A DNA stretch of 64,000 nt from Bacillus mesophilus (GTDB lineage Bacteria > Bacillota > Bacilli > Bacillales > SA4). The translations under genes and the position numbers were made by a program. Numbering within the stretch: the first letter of the stretch is position 1; each line of letters starts with the position of its first letter. This document shows, piece after piece, positions 43,387 through 52,225 of the stretch. The notes below the pieces were generated by a model. It did no database searches, was not told where the DNA came from, and saw only the letters and a program-made list of their open reading frames with translations. The DNA lies in assembly GCF_011008845.1 (NCBI RefSeq), contig NZ_JAAIWM010000001.1, forward strand, positions 930,001-994,000, given 5' to 3'.

Positions 43387-46314
43387 CTACTCCTTAGTTA
43401 TTGCTACTTCATCTAAGACCTTTTGAAATTGTTTAATCGTTTTACTAATCGTCATAAAGTCTTTATCCATTTCGGTTACCACTTCATTAATGCTACTTAC
43501 ACCACGGTCTAGATAATTTATCGAGTTAGCTAATTGCTTATCAAACTGAGCAAACGTTCGCTCTAGGCCCTGATGCATGTGGTCTGTAAAGCTCTTCATA
43601 GACTGATCTAGTTTATTGTTAACGTTGGCAAATAACTGTTGGTTTTTCATTAACTTATCATTGTTTTGAGACCAAATCGTCTTCAGTTCATTGATGCTTT
43701 GTTGAACTTGTTGTACCTCTTGCTTCATTTGGTTTACCATCTTTTCTTTCGTTTTGTCTAAGTTGCTTTGTTCTGCAATGATTGACTTTAATAGTTTTTC
43801 CATATTTTTTTGAATTTCAACGTACACTTCATTGTTTTGCCCAATGCCAGAAATGACTTCTTTCAGTGAATGTGTTGATTGTGTTGTAAACTTTAACTGG
43901 TCTTTAAGACTTAGTGACAACTCTTTATTAGATTTTGTTAAACTATCTAAACTTGTAGTTGATTCATTAAATCTTTCAATAAATACTTGTGTTTCATTAA
44001 ATACCCTTTGTAACAGTTCGCTTTGGTTGGTCATCTTGTTCATATTTGTGCTGAATAGGTCCATTTGACTTCTAAACCTCATATCAAAATCAGAACGTTC
44101 AGTTTGTAGGTCTATAATAATTTCTTTAACACCTTGAGAAAGTTTTTCTATTTGCTCTTTTTGCTGTTGTCCTTGTTGTGTTCTATCATCTTTCAGTTGG
44201 GCTACAACTTTACCCATTTCGTTAGACAGATTACTCAGCTGATTTTTAAAGTGATTGTCAAATGAAGTTCTTTCTTCTTGTAACTGACCTACCACATTAC
44301 CCATTTCTTGTGAAAGATTACTCAATTGATTTTTAAAGTGATTGTCAAATGAAGTTCTTTCTTCTTGTAATTGACCCACCACATTACCCATTTCTTGTGA
44401 AAGATTACTCAATTGATTTTTAAAGTGATCATCAAATGAAGTTCTTTCTTCTTGTAATTGACCTACAACATTACCCATCTCTTGTGACAGATTGCTTAGC
44501 TGATTTCTAAAGTGATTATCAAATGAAGTTCTTTCTTCTTGTAGTTGACCTACAACATTACCCATCTCTTGTGAAAGATTCCTTAGCTGATTTCTAAAGT
44601 GATTATCAAATGAAGTTCGTTCATCTTGAAGCTGTCCAACTACATGATTCATACTTTCTGATAGGATAACCATTTGATCTTTAAACTCTTGGCTGAATCC
44701 AGTTCTTTCTTCAGTAAGTTGGGTAAACATACTAGTTACATTTTCCGATAAAGTTCCGATTTGACTTCTGAATTGTGTATCGAATGCTATTCTTTCTTCT
44801 TTAAAGCTATCAACTACCTCACTCATATTGGTGGAAAGTGCCTTCATTTGCTCTTGGAATTGTTGCCCTGATGCAGTACGTTCATTACTTATATCTCCAA
44901 GAAGTTCTCCAAGGCTAGAAGTCACTTTAGTCACCTGTAATGTTAGTTGTTGTTCAAATGACATTCGCTCTTTAATAATTCTCTCTAAAATGTCACCAAT
45001 TCCACTCTGAAGCATCTTAAGTTGATCTTGAAGATATTGTTCAAGCGTTTCTTGGCCATTAAATACCTTTTCTAGTACCTTGTGAACAGCATCATTTAGA
45101 ACATTCATTTGGTTATGGAATTGTTGATCTTGATTTTGACGGTCTAGAGCCATTTTATCCAGTAACCCATGATACCCTTGTTGAATTTCTTGGTTTTGAT
45201 TAGATACGATAAGAAGTTGAGAAACATTTTCTTTCACTTCTTCTTGCTGGTGATTTAACTTTTCTACAAAATAACCAAGTTTCTCAGTTAAGCCAGTCGT
45301 TTGAGTCGCCATTTCAGATTGTGCAGATGCTGAATGCTTTAATTCCGTAACAAGATGGTTCATCTCACTATGGACTTTTTCTTGCCATTCCATTGTCCGA
45401 GTTAAAGTATTACCAAACTGTTCAATTTGTTTCCCTGCTGTTTCTTGCATGGAATGAACGAAAAACTTGACCATTTCATTTAATTTTTCAGCTTGCGTTT
45501 CAGATGTATTGTGAACGATTTGTTGCATAATTTCATAATTTTTTTCAAATTGTGGGTTTAATCCATTTACGATGGTTTCTGATAATCCAGTTGTCATCTT
45601 GGGCATCATTTCGTTCGCTAAAAATGATTTAAATTTGCTCATTTGGTCTTTTTGAGATACCACAATCTCTTCTAAGAGCTGCCCTTCTGTTTTTACTGGA
45701 AAAGCTTCATCTAGACCAAAGCGTAATTGATGGAAAGAGTTTAGTAGTTGACGATAGAAATAACTTCTATCAATAAAAGAGGTAAGTAGTGACAACAAAA
45801 TCCCTGCTATAGAAGAATAAAAGGCAATTTTCATGCCAGATAATAATACTTTGATTCCAATCATCATTTCTTCTGATGGCGCTTCATAATCAATTTGTTG
45901 AATTCCGGCTGTGATCCCTAAGAATGTACCTAAAATACCAATGGAAACAAAGATGGCCGGGACACTTTCTACAAGCTTTCGAGCCCCATATTTTTGAACA
46001 ATCAAATCTTCCGTAAAATAATCATAAATATCCGGAATATGAGTGTTCTTAGCTCTAAAATCACGGTTGTACCTATTCCAGGATTCTGTTATTTCCTTTG
46101 GTAATGACTTTTGTTCAAGTATCCATCTATCAAACTTCTCTATTTTTCCTCTTGCGGTCTCTTCCGACAACCGTGTCAGCTCCGCATTTACCTTATTAAT
46201 GTCATTTTTCACTTTTATAACACGATAAGAATAGAAAACAATAAAGCTAATAAACAAGAAAACAAGAGTATAAATTAGTGGGTCTCCACTTATATTCACA
46301 ATAAAAGAATTCAA
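43387..46314 (-). CDS. zorA1: ZorA-like motor protein with very long 29-residue-repeat tail, first copy
   Basis: A 975-residue protein. Helix 1 is at about residues 14-32. The MotA/ExbB core is at about 108-185, with VESVPAIFVSIGILGTFLGI and SGMKIAFYSSIAGILLSLLT. The remaining roughly 790 residues are a cytoplasmic coiled coil. Residues 384-760 are at least thirteen repeats of exactly 29 residues; units 7-11 are nearly identical (VVGQLQEERTSFDNHF-, then -KNQLSNLSQEMGN). In E. coli Zorya the ZorA tail passes the phage-entry signal from motor to effector; as recalled, that ZorA is near 730 residues, so this tail is unusually long. First gene of the zorABC unit. ATG at 46314 with GGAGGTAGAATGG upstream. 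Confidence 0.9.
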   Translation of the reverse strand: MNSFIVNISGDPLIYTLVFLFISFIVFYSYRVIKVKNDINKVNAELTRLSEETARGKIEKFDRWILEQKSLPKEITESWNRYNRDFRAKNTHIPDIYDYFTEDLIVQKYGARKLVESVPAIFVSIGILGTFLGITAGIQQIDYEAPSEEMMIGIKVLLSGMKIAFYSSIAGILLSLLTSFIDRSYFYRQLLNSFHQLRFGLDEAFPVKTEGQLLEEIVVSQKDQMSKFKSFLANEMMPKMTTGLSETIVNGLNPQFEKNYEIMQQIVHNTSETQAEKLNEMVKFFVHSMQETAGKQIEQFGNTLTRTMEWQEKVHSEMNHLVTELKHSASAQSEMATQTTGLTEKLGYFVEKLNHQQEEVKENVSQLLIVSNQNQEIQQGYHGLLDKMALDRQNQDQQFHNQMNVLNDAVHKVLEKVFNGQETLEQYLQDQLKMLQSGIGDILERIIKERMSFEQQLTLQVTKVTSSLGELLGDISNERTASGQQFQEQMKALSTNMSEVVDSFKEERIAFDTQFRSQIGTLSENVTSMFTQLTEERTGFSQEFKDQMVILSESMNHVVGQLQDERTSFDNHFRNQLRNLSQEMGNVVGQLQEERTSFDNHFRNQLSNLSQEMGNVVGQLQEERTSFDDHFKNQLSNLSQEMGNVVGQLQEERTSFDNHFKNQLSNLSQEMGNVVGQLQEERTSFDNHFKNQLSNLSNEMGKVVAQLKDDRTQQGQQQKEQIEKLSQGVKEIIIDLQTERSDFDMRFRSQMDLFSTNMNKMTNQSELLQRVFNETQVFIERFNESTTSLDSLTKSNKELSLSLKDQLKFTTQSTHSLKEVISGIGQNNEVYVEIQKNMEKLLKSIIAEQSNLDKTKEKMVNQMKQEVQQVQQSINELKTIWSQNNDKLMKNQQLFANVNNKLDQSMKSFTDHMHQGLERTFAQFDKQLANSINYLDRGVSSINEVVTEMDKDFMTISKTIKQFQKVLDEVAITKE
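44035..45165 (-). repeat. 87-bp in-frame tandem repeats in ZorA tail
   Basis: Thirteen 87-bp units. The five at 44209-44643 are nearly identical at DNA level, the outer ones increasingly diverged, which fits growth from the centre by unequal recombination. Every unit keeps the reading frame. Confidence 0.9.
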
Positions 46315-46411
46315 TCCATTCTACCTCCATCAATCTAGGATCTATATACTAAAAAAAGATATCTACTCTATGCTATATTAGCAGAATTAGACTACTTCTG
46401 ATTATTTTCGA

Positions 46412-46442
46412 CAAAAATAGACAGCGGTAATTATCCACTGTC
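46412..46442 (-). terminator. Intrinsic terminator after cytosine methyltransferase
   Basis: On the minus strand GACAGTGG / CCGCTGTC (one G-U-type pair), followed by TATTTTTG. It separates the methyltransferase from the zorABC unit. Confidence 0.75.
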
Positions 46443-46465
46443 TTGGGTAAATATAACTATAACGA

Positions 46466-47752
46466 TTATATTTTAAATGAAAGTTGCTCTTGTTGTGTAT
46501 CGCTCTTTATTTTAGGTGTATTTTTCACTTTTGCTTTTCTAATAGACTCTTTTTTAATAATTTGATCTAACGTTTCTCCCATTATTGTAACAAGACCAAC
46601 CACTAGTGCATTACCCATCGTAAAATATCGGAATTTCTCGGGCATTCCTGTGTTTGTCCAATTAGGTGGAAAATCATTTAACCGTTCACACTCAACCGGT
46701 GTAAGTAATCGTAGCTCTCCTGTCTGAGGGTCACGAACAACATGAGTACTTCTGTTTTTACTGGATTCACTTGTTAGCATCGTACGTCCCGGTTTATCAA
46801 GGGGGTCTGGGAAGGCAACAGGACCTTCTGCATACGTATATTTATGACCTGTTGTTTTACTTACTCTATCAATCTTCTTGGCACCCTTCATGAAATTCCA
46901 ATCGTCTAAATTAGGTCCCAAGTAATACTTTTTATCTACATCTTTTTCTAATATCTCACCAAGCGTTTTCGGCTTAACATATTGTGGAATCGTTTCTTCT
47001 GTGTACAATTCACTATCCAGCATGATCCCACTATTTCTAAATGTTAGTGAAAACGTATCTGAAACCTTTACAATATCATGGTCTAATTCCTTTTTAAAAG
47101 GTGGGTGGTTTTTAGAATATTCCTTTTCAACAGGAAAGGCCTGAGAAAATAATCCCTTTCCGTGGAGGATTTTTTCAAAGCTTTGCTTTTTAAGTGATTT
47201 GTTGTATTTCGTCGACTCATGAAAAGCAAAGATAAAGACTCTTCTTCGTCTTTGTGCAAAACCATAATCCGCTGCATTTAGCACGCGCCATTCTACACCG
47301 TAGCCAAGGTCTCGAAACGTTGCCAGCATAACAGCAAAGTCTCGACCTCGTTGCTTAGCTGGAGACTTTAATAATCGATCCACATTTTCCAATAGGACAA
47401 AAGGTGGCTGTTTGCTTTTTATAATTCTACTAATCTCCCAGAATAAGACGCCCTTCTTCCCTTCAATTCCATCGGCTTTCGTCCGGGCAACCGAATAGTC
47501 CTGACAAGGAAATCCCCCTACAAGCAATGTGTGGTCGGGAATGGGATATTCTTCAGGATTATCATTGACTTGGGCAATATCAACATTGAGAGCTTCCACT
47601 TCAGGGAAACGAGACATGTAGCAATCATATGCGTGCTGAACCTTTTTACCTGGTTCCCATTGATTAGCCCAAACAACATCCCAGCCTGCTCCTTTAAGAC
47701 CGAGGTGAAATCCACCAACACCTGCAAATAGCTCTATGACAGTCTTCTTCAT
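46466..47752 (-). CDS. DNA (cytosine-5) methyltransferase
   Basis: A 428-residue C5-cytosine methyltransferase with all key motifs in order: I FAGVGGFHLGL, IV GGFPCQDYSVA (catalytic Cys), VI LLENVDRLL, VIII QRRRRVFIFA, IX LLTPVECERLNDFP, X TMGNALVVGL. The target-recognition region lies between VIII and IX (about residues 185-350). ATG at 47752 after TGGAGGTAATT. It stands alone between terminators. Its protective role and partner nuclease are uncertain; candidates are the Sau3AI-like gene at the right edge or the HNH gene at 56146. Confidence 0.95.
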   Translation of the reverse strand: MKKTVIELFAGVGGFHLGLKGAGWDVVWANQWEPGKKVQHAYDCYMSRFPEVEALNVDIAQVNDNPEEYPIPDHTLLVGGFPCQDYSVARTKADGIEGKKGVLFWEISRIIKSKQPPFVLLENVDRLLKSPAKQRGRDFAVMLATFRDLGYGVEWRVLNAADYGFAQRRRRVFIFAFHESTKYNKSLKKQSFEKILHGKGLFSQAFPVEKEYSKNHPPFKKELDHDIVKVSDTFSLTFRNSGIMLDSELYTEETIPQYVKPKTLGEILEKDVDKKYYLGPNLDDWNFMKGAKKIDRVSKTTGHKYTYAEGPVAFPDPLDKPGRTMLTSESSKNRSTHVVRDPQTGELRLLTPVECERLNDFPPNWTNTGMPEKFRYFTMGNALVVGLVTIMGETLDQIIKKESIRKAKVKNTPKIKSDTQQEQLSFKI

Positions 47753-47918
47753 AATTACCTCCAAAAATACGAACATATATACTGCTATTATATATCAACT
47801 CTGACGGAAGATCAAGGAATACATGTGCTTTTTTTATTATATCTCTATATTTTATCATAATCTTATCGTAAGATATCGTGTATCTTTCTTACAGTTTTTC
47901 CATAACAGGAAAAGAATA

Positions 47919-47937
47919 AGCCAGCATTAAGCTGGCT
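47919..47937 (-). terminator. Intrinsic terminator after UvrD-like gene
   Basis: On the minus strand AGCCAGC-TTAAT-GCTGGCT followed by TATTCTTTTCC, 11 bp past the helicase stop. Confidence 0.75.
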
Positions 47938-47947
47938 AAAATTCACT

Positions 47948-49339
47948 TTACACACTAACCTTATCATAGAAACTATCGTCTAATTCCTTCAACAAACGTG
48001 AAGCATTTCCATGTGAATATAGCTGTAAATATGTGCATGCTCTTGTAATAGAGACATATAACAGACGGCGCTCTAGCTCCCAATATTGTTCTTCATCAAC
48101 GTCATCTGCTAGATTAGGGTCAACTAAATCCATTACCATGACATAGTCAAACTCTAAGCCTTTGGAAGAATGATAGGTTGAAAGTTTAATACCTGGTTCA
48201 TGAGGATTTCCTTCTTCCTTTTTAATGAATTGGGACTGTAGCCTTAGTGCATCAAGTGAATGTTTAATTCTAAAGGCACTTCGCCAGTCACGTGTTAAGA
48301 TAGCAATGGTTGCTTTTGGTGTTTCGGCTTGGATTTGCTTGATAGCCTTTGCCACTTCTTTATCCTGTGATTCCTTTGTTGAACAATGGATGAGAACAGG
48401 TTTTGGACCTTCTCTTGAAGGTAAAACAGGTGGAACATATTCATCATCCTTAATGATAGAATCATGCTGTTGTAAGCTAGCAGCAAGCTGAATAATTTGT
48501 TTTGTGGATCGGAAGGAGTCCTTTAGAATTTTTGTACGTCCTCCTGTTATATTTAATCCAATGTCTCTCCAAGCAAACGACGTTTTATAGATTTTTTGCC
48601 CTTTATCAGCAGCTACGATAAAAGATTTACGAGCAGCGGCCCTTAATACTAGTAGCTGTGCCTGCTGAAGGTCCTGTGCCTCATCGATAAAGATATGGTC
48701 AAACTTTACATCATTACTTATTTCAGATAAATTTTTAGAAAAGATTAAACCAAAATCATCGAAATCTAGGAAATTGCCTTTATCGTTTTGATAGGCTTGG
48801 TACACCTTGAAAATAATTTTTCGATCATCCTTTGTTACACGCACTTCACTACCACGGCCTCGACGATTCGCTTCAAGGTATTCCTCTAATGAATCAATAC
48901 CTTTCCCTTTCATCCAAGAAATCTCATCCTTTAAGAACTCACTATATTCCTTTGAATTCACTAAACGATGCTTAGACGTAGCTGACACTTTTTGAAGGGC
49001 ATTTTTAAACGAATCTTTATATCTAGTATCAAGCATCTTATAGCTTTTATTCATCACTTTATAGTATGAGCTCATCGCCCAGCTATGAAAAGTACGAATA
49101 TCAATGTTAGTTAAATTAAACTCACGCATTAAAAGCTTTGCCGCATTTGTAAGTGTGCTACTATAAGTAAAAATAGCGATTTTGTCTTTTGGATATTTCT
49201 CTGCTGTTTCCTTCGCTTTCTTCAATAAAACAAGTGTTTTACCACTTCCAGCAATTCCACGAATTAATACTTCATTTCCAGTAAAGTCAACGATTTCTTG
49301 TTGTTGCTTCGTTAGTTTATGATTAAAGCTAGCACACAT
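47948..49339 (-). CDS. Compact UvrD-like SF1 helicase
   Basis: A 463-residue superfamily 1A helicase. Walker A is GIAGSGKT (28-35), Walker B IFIDEAQDLQQ, motif V STYHSSKGLEFDYV, motif VI RRLLYVSITRA. It is shorter than UvrD/PcrA (about 730), lacking most of the 1B/2B insertions, and has no visible nuclease motif. Last gene of the unit led by the NERD-helicase gene. This form resembles defence-associated UvrD-like proteins rather than repair UvrD. Confidence 0.88.
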   Translation of the reverse strand: MCASFNHKLTKQQQEIVDFTGNEVLIRGIAGSGKTLVLLKKAKETAEKYPKDKIAIFTYSSTLTNAAKLLMREFNLTNIDIRTFHSWAMSSYYKVMNKSYKMLDTRYKDSFKNALQKVSATSKHRLVNSKEYSEFLKDEISWMKGKGIDSLEEYLEANRRGRGSEVRVTKDDRKIIFKVYQAYQNDKGNFLDFDDFGLIFSKNLSEISNDVKFDHIFIDEAQDLQQAQLLVLRAAARKSFIVAADKGQKIYKTSFAWRDIGLNITGGRTKILKDSFRSTKQIIQLAASLQQHDSIIKDDEYVPPVLPSREGPKPVLIHCSTKESQDKEVAKAIKQIQAETPKATIAILTRDWRSAFRIKHSLDALRLQSQFIKKEEGNPHEPGIKLSTYHSSKGLEFDYVMVMDLVDPNLADDVDEEQYWELERRLLYVSITRACTYLQLYSHGNASRLLKELDDSFYDKVSV

Positions 49340-49371
49340 AGTCTTTTATCTACCCCTCTATTAAGAACTCT

Positions 49372-49566
49372 TTACGGCCAATCACCATCGTTATCTAATT
49401 CAGAACTACCTGACTTTAAGTAATCAAGCGAAGATTGGAGTAATCCCTTATCCTTTATTTCTTTAACAGCTTTAATGGTGATTTCTTCGACAATCGATAA
49501 AGGCTGTACCGTTTCCTCTAATGTTCGCCACTTCGTTGCAACTATTTTCCATACTTGTACATTCAT
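49372..49566 (-). CDS. Small conserved-position protein in helicase operon
   Basis: A 64-residue protein: MNVQVWKIVATKWRTLEETV, a helix with Glu/Lys pairs, and an acidic end (SGSSELDNDGDWP). Its ATG lies one base after the AddB-like stop with AAAGAAAGT upstream, so it is coupled. Unknown; possibly a small subunit of the helicase complex. Confidence 0.55.
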   Translation of the reverse strand: MNVQVWKIVATKWRTLEETVQPLSIVEEITIKAVKEIKDKGLLQSSLDYLKSGSSELDNDGDWP

Positions 49567-49567
49567 A

Positions 49568-52225
49568 TTACTTTCTTTTCACCGCCTCATCAATCGCAAA
49601 TACCCCTGCAGAGCAATAATCTAGATGTGGACAGAAGCGACAATTATATCCTGGTGTGGCCTCTAATGTGGCTGCAGCTTCTGGTGATGGGTTTTTCAGA
49701 CTTTTCATGATTTCATCCTTCTTGCTGATGGCAAGCTCAAATAGCTTTTCACGATCGTCTTTTTTCAATCCAGGGAATTGAAAGTTTTTACGAGTTTCAC
49801 TAACTGATACATTTTCCATAATCATGTCTTGTCTTTCTTGACGGCGTCCAGCATAACCAATGCTCGACATAGCTAGTGATTTTTTCTTAAAGTCAGTCCA
49901 CTGAGGGAACAGCTCACTAACTAATTCAATAACCTCTTCATCCTTCTGCTGTGTATAACGCTTTACTAGCTTCACAATCTCCGTAAAAATAAACTGGTGA
50001 ATAAATTCATCTTTAAAAACAGGATAACGATCTAGCACATAGCCATAATAAAAACGTCGCTGACATAATTCATATTCGGCTAGTATATCCTCATATTTTA
50101 ATTCCTCGTAAGCAGCTTTTAAGTCCACTTCGTTTGGTGTGTATTGACTAAAAACAAATGGATTTTCTTTGAGCTTTTTCTTATCGTTTGAATCAAACTT
50201 ATGATCGACTATCTGTAGATCAAGCTGATGTAAATACACGGCCGGTTGTAAATCAACACGGTCAAGGAAGTTTCGTATCCACGATAGCTCTAATTGAGTA
50301 TGAGGTAGAAAATCTAATGCAATAAAAAGTAAATATCGCGAAATCTGTTTAACCGACTTATTTCGTAATTCATTAAGCTCTAGCACACGGTGATTTTCAC
50401 TTAATAAAGCATAGGTTTCTTCCTGTAATGGCCAAGGGATACTGAACTCACTTAAAGGTAGCCCTTGCTCATCAAGTCCAGTTACATAAAATGTTTGAAC
50501 ATTTTTCTTAAATGCTTCCCCGTCGACTTCGATAAATGGTTTAATAAACGCATCCTCTTCCTCTGAAAACTTACCGCTTAGATAAAAGTGGATGGCTTGA
50601 CCGATATCTTCGTACAAAAAGAGATGCTCGTCCTCGATCTGAGAAATTTTATATTTTAATTTTTCAATTAAGCGCTCTTCCTCGTTTTGTAATACAGTAT
50701 GTTTGATTGGATTATGCTCTCTAATCAAATTAGCTAGACGCGAGAAATGCTCACTAATTGAGATCGTATCTGTAGAAAGAACAAATAAATTGGTGGCCAT
50801 CTCTTCTAAAAGCAGGATGAACGTTCTTATTTGCTTAATGTCATCAATGTCTAAGGACAGATACGCTAGCTTCGTAAATGGGCTACGTATACTTTCTAAT
50901 ACTCGGTTATCTCCTGGACTTTCAAACAGGGGAATGATCTGCTCGTATTGAGTAATCAAATCCTGGAAACGTTGAATCCATTCCTTTACAGTGGTGCATT
51001 GTTGAAAGAAAGGAAATAGCTGCTTTAGCTCATGCGTATAATCTCTAGCATTCTTTCGGTACACGATATCGAACAGCCAACCAGAAGAGAACGTACTCAT
51101 AAGAATCTCTTCATTTAAAACTAAGTCACCCTCTTGAAGCATCTCATGAATTTTTAAAATAAATCGACCAACCGGATAATTCAAGAAATTCCGTTGATCA
51201 GAAAAATTCTCAGGATAATATTGCACGAGGATTTCATTTAAAATATCCGCATTTGTCGCGATAAATTGGAAGTCCTTCGTTTTTAACTTGTTCGTCTTCT
51301 CCCCAATTGGATAATGCTTCATTATTTCTTCATGGAGAAAATCAAAGAAGGTTTCATATGCCTTAATTTGTTTTCGTATAGCCGTTTGATTAACTTGCCC
51401 TTCTTCAAAGGAGTTTAATAAGGCAGTACCAATCGTCTCTGAGGGAAGATTAGTTCTCTCTTGAACGTTCCATTCATCTGTCCAGTCAAACCTTTTGGAT
51501 ATGAATGCTTTTGTAAAATCAAACGTATTTGGAAAACGCTCATCATAAAAAAGATAGAAAACAATTTCGAATCCGGCTTGCTGCAATTTTTTCAAAAATA
51601 TCTGTTGTTCTGGTGTTACGAAGTAGAAGCCATGTAAGATAAGCTTCGTTTTAGTATCTGGGATCACAAGCTCTTCTTGTTCTATACCTTCTTCGAACTG
51701 GCTTTCCAAAGAACGATTTAAGCCTTTAATGATAGCTTCGCGTTTCCACACACGCTGTAAAGTAATCCTTACCTCGTGATAAGTGGAATCATTTAATTCA
51801 AGGGCCTTCCAAATGTCATGAAAGAATTCCTCTTTCTGTGTTAATTTGCCTAGTTTAACATCATTCGGAGTTAAGCGCGTAAACACTAAAGAACGAATCG
51901 TATCAAGTAATTCTGTTGTGTTATGGCGAAATGCATCCTTCAGATTTTGTGAGCCTGACGATTCACTAATCGTTTTTGAAAGGGTTAAATATTGATTTAA
52001 TTGAGTTTCAGGAGAACTCCAGCTTCCCAATAGCCTGCTCATCACTTGGCGGATGGTAAAGATGTATTGAAACTCACCTTTTTCGTCATTTCGATAGCAA
52101 TCCTTTATCCCATCTGCCATATTCTTTGTTGCGGTTATATGAATTTCATGCTTGATTCCATCGTATAAATCCTTTTGTTCCTGCCATTTTTGAGGATGGT
52201 GATAGGTGTATACACTAACGGTCAT
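49568..52225 (-). CDS. AddB-like Fe-S protein lacking helicase and nuclease cores
   Basis: An 885-residue protein encoded beside a UvrD-type helicase as AddB is beside AddA. The C-terminal iron-sulfur cysteines are present: Cys721 in YELCQRRFYYGYVL and Cys862, Cys865, Cys871 in NCRFCPHLDYC, the pattern that staples AddB-type nuclease domains. Between them the usual catalytic residues (H..LE, ID-D, DYK) are not seen, and there is no N-terminal Walker A. A scaffold role is likely. It overlaps the upstream helicase gene by 11 bp. Confidence 0.75.
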   Translation of the reverse strand: MTVSVYTYHHPQKWQEQKDLYDGIKHEIHITATKNMADGIKDCYRNDEKGEFQYIFTIRQVMSRLLGSWSSPETQLNQYLTLSKTISESSGSQNLKDAFRHNTTELLDTIRSLVFTRLTPNDVKLGKLTQKEEFFHDIWKALELNDSTYHEVRITLQRVWKREAIIKGLNRSLESQFEEGIEQEELVIPDTKTKLILHGFYFVTPEQQIFLKKLQQAGFEIVFYLFYDERFPNTFDFTKAFISKRFDWTDEWNVQERTNLPSETIGTALLNSFEEGQVNQTAIRKQIKAYETFFDFLHEEIMKHYPIGEKTNKLKTKDFQFIATNADILNEILVQYYPENFSDQRNFLNYPVGRFILKIHEMLQEGDLVLNEEILMSTFSSGWLFDIVYRKNARDYTHELKQLFPFFQQCTTVKEWIQRFQDLITQYEQIIPLFESPGDNRVLESIRSPFTKLAYLSLDIDDIKQIRTFILLLEEMATNLFVLSTDTISISEHFSRLANLIREHNPIKHTVLQNEEERLIEKLKYKISQIEDEHLFLYEDIGQAIHFYLSGKFSEEEDAFIKPFIEVDGEAFKKNVQTFYVTGLDEQGLPLSEFSIPWPLQEETYALLSENHRVLELNELRNKSVKQISRYLLFIALDFLPHTQLELSWIRNFLDRVDLQPAVYLHQLDLQIVDHKFDSNDKKKLKENPFVFSQYTPNEVDLKAAYEELKYEDILAEYELCQRRFYYGYVLDRYPVFKDEFIHQFIFTEIVKLVKRYTQQKDEEVIELVSELFPQWTDFKKKSLAMSSIGYAGRRQERQDMIMENVSVSETRKNFQFPGLKKDDREKLFELAISKKDEIMKSLKNPSPEAAATLEATPGYNCRFCPHLDYCSAGVFAIDEAVKRK

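Noticed and set aside
34109..46314. Flagellar MotA/MotB stators
   Set aside because: No flagellar genes nearby, three-helix MotA-like cores with very long tails, and an EH-signature neighbour point to Zorya-like motors.
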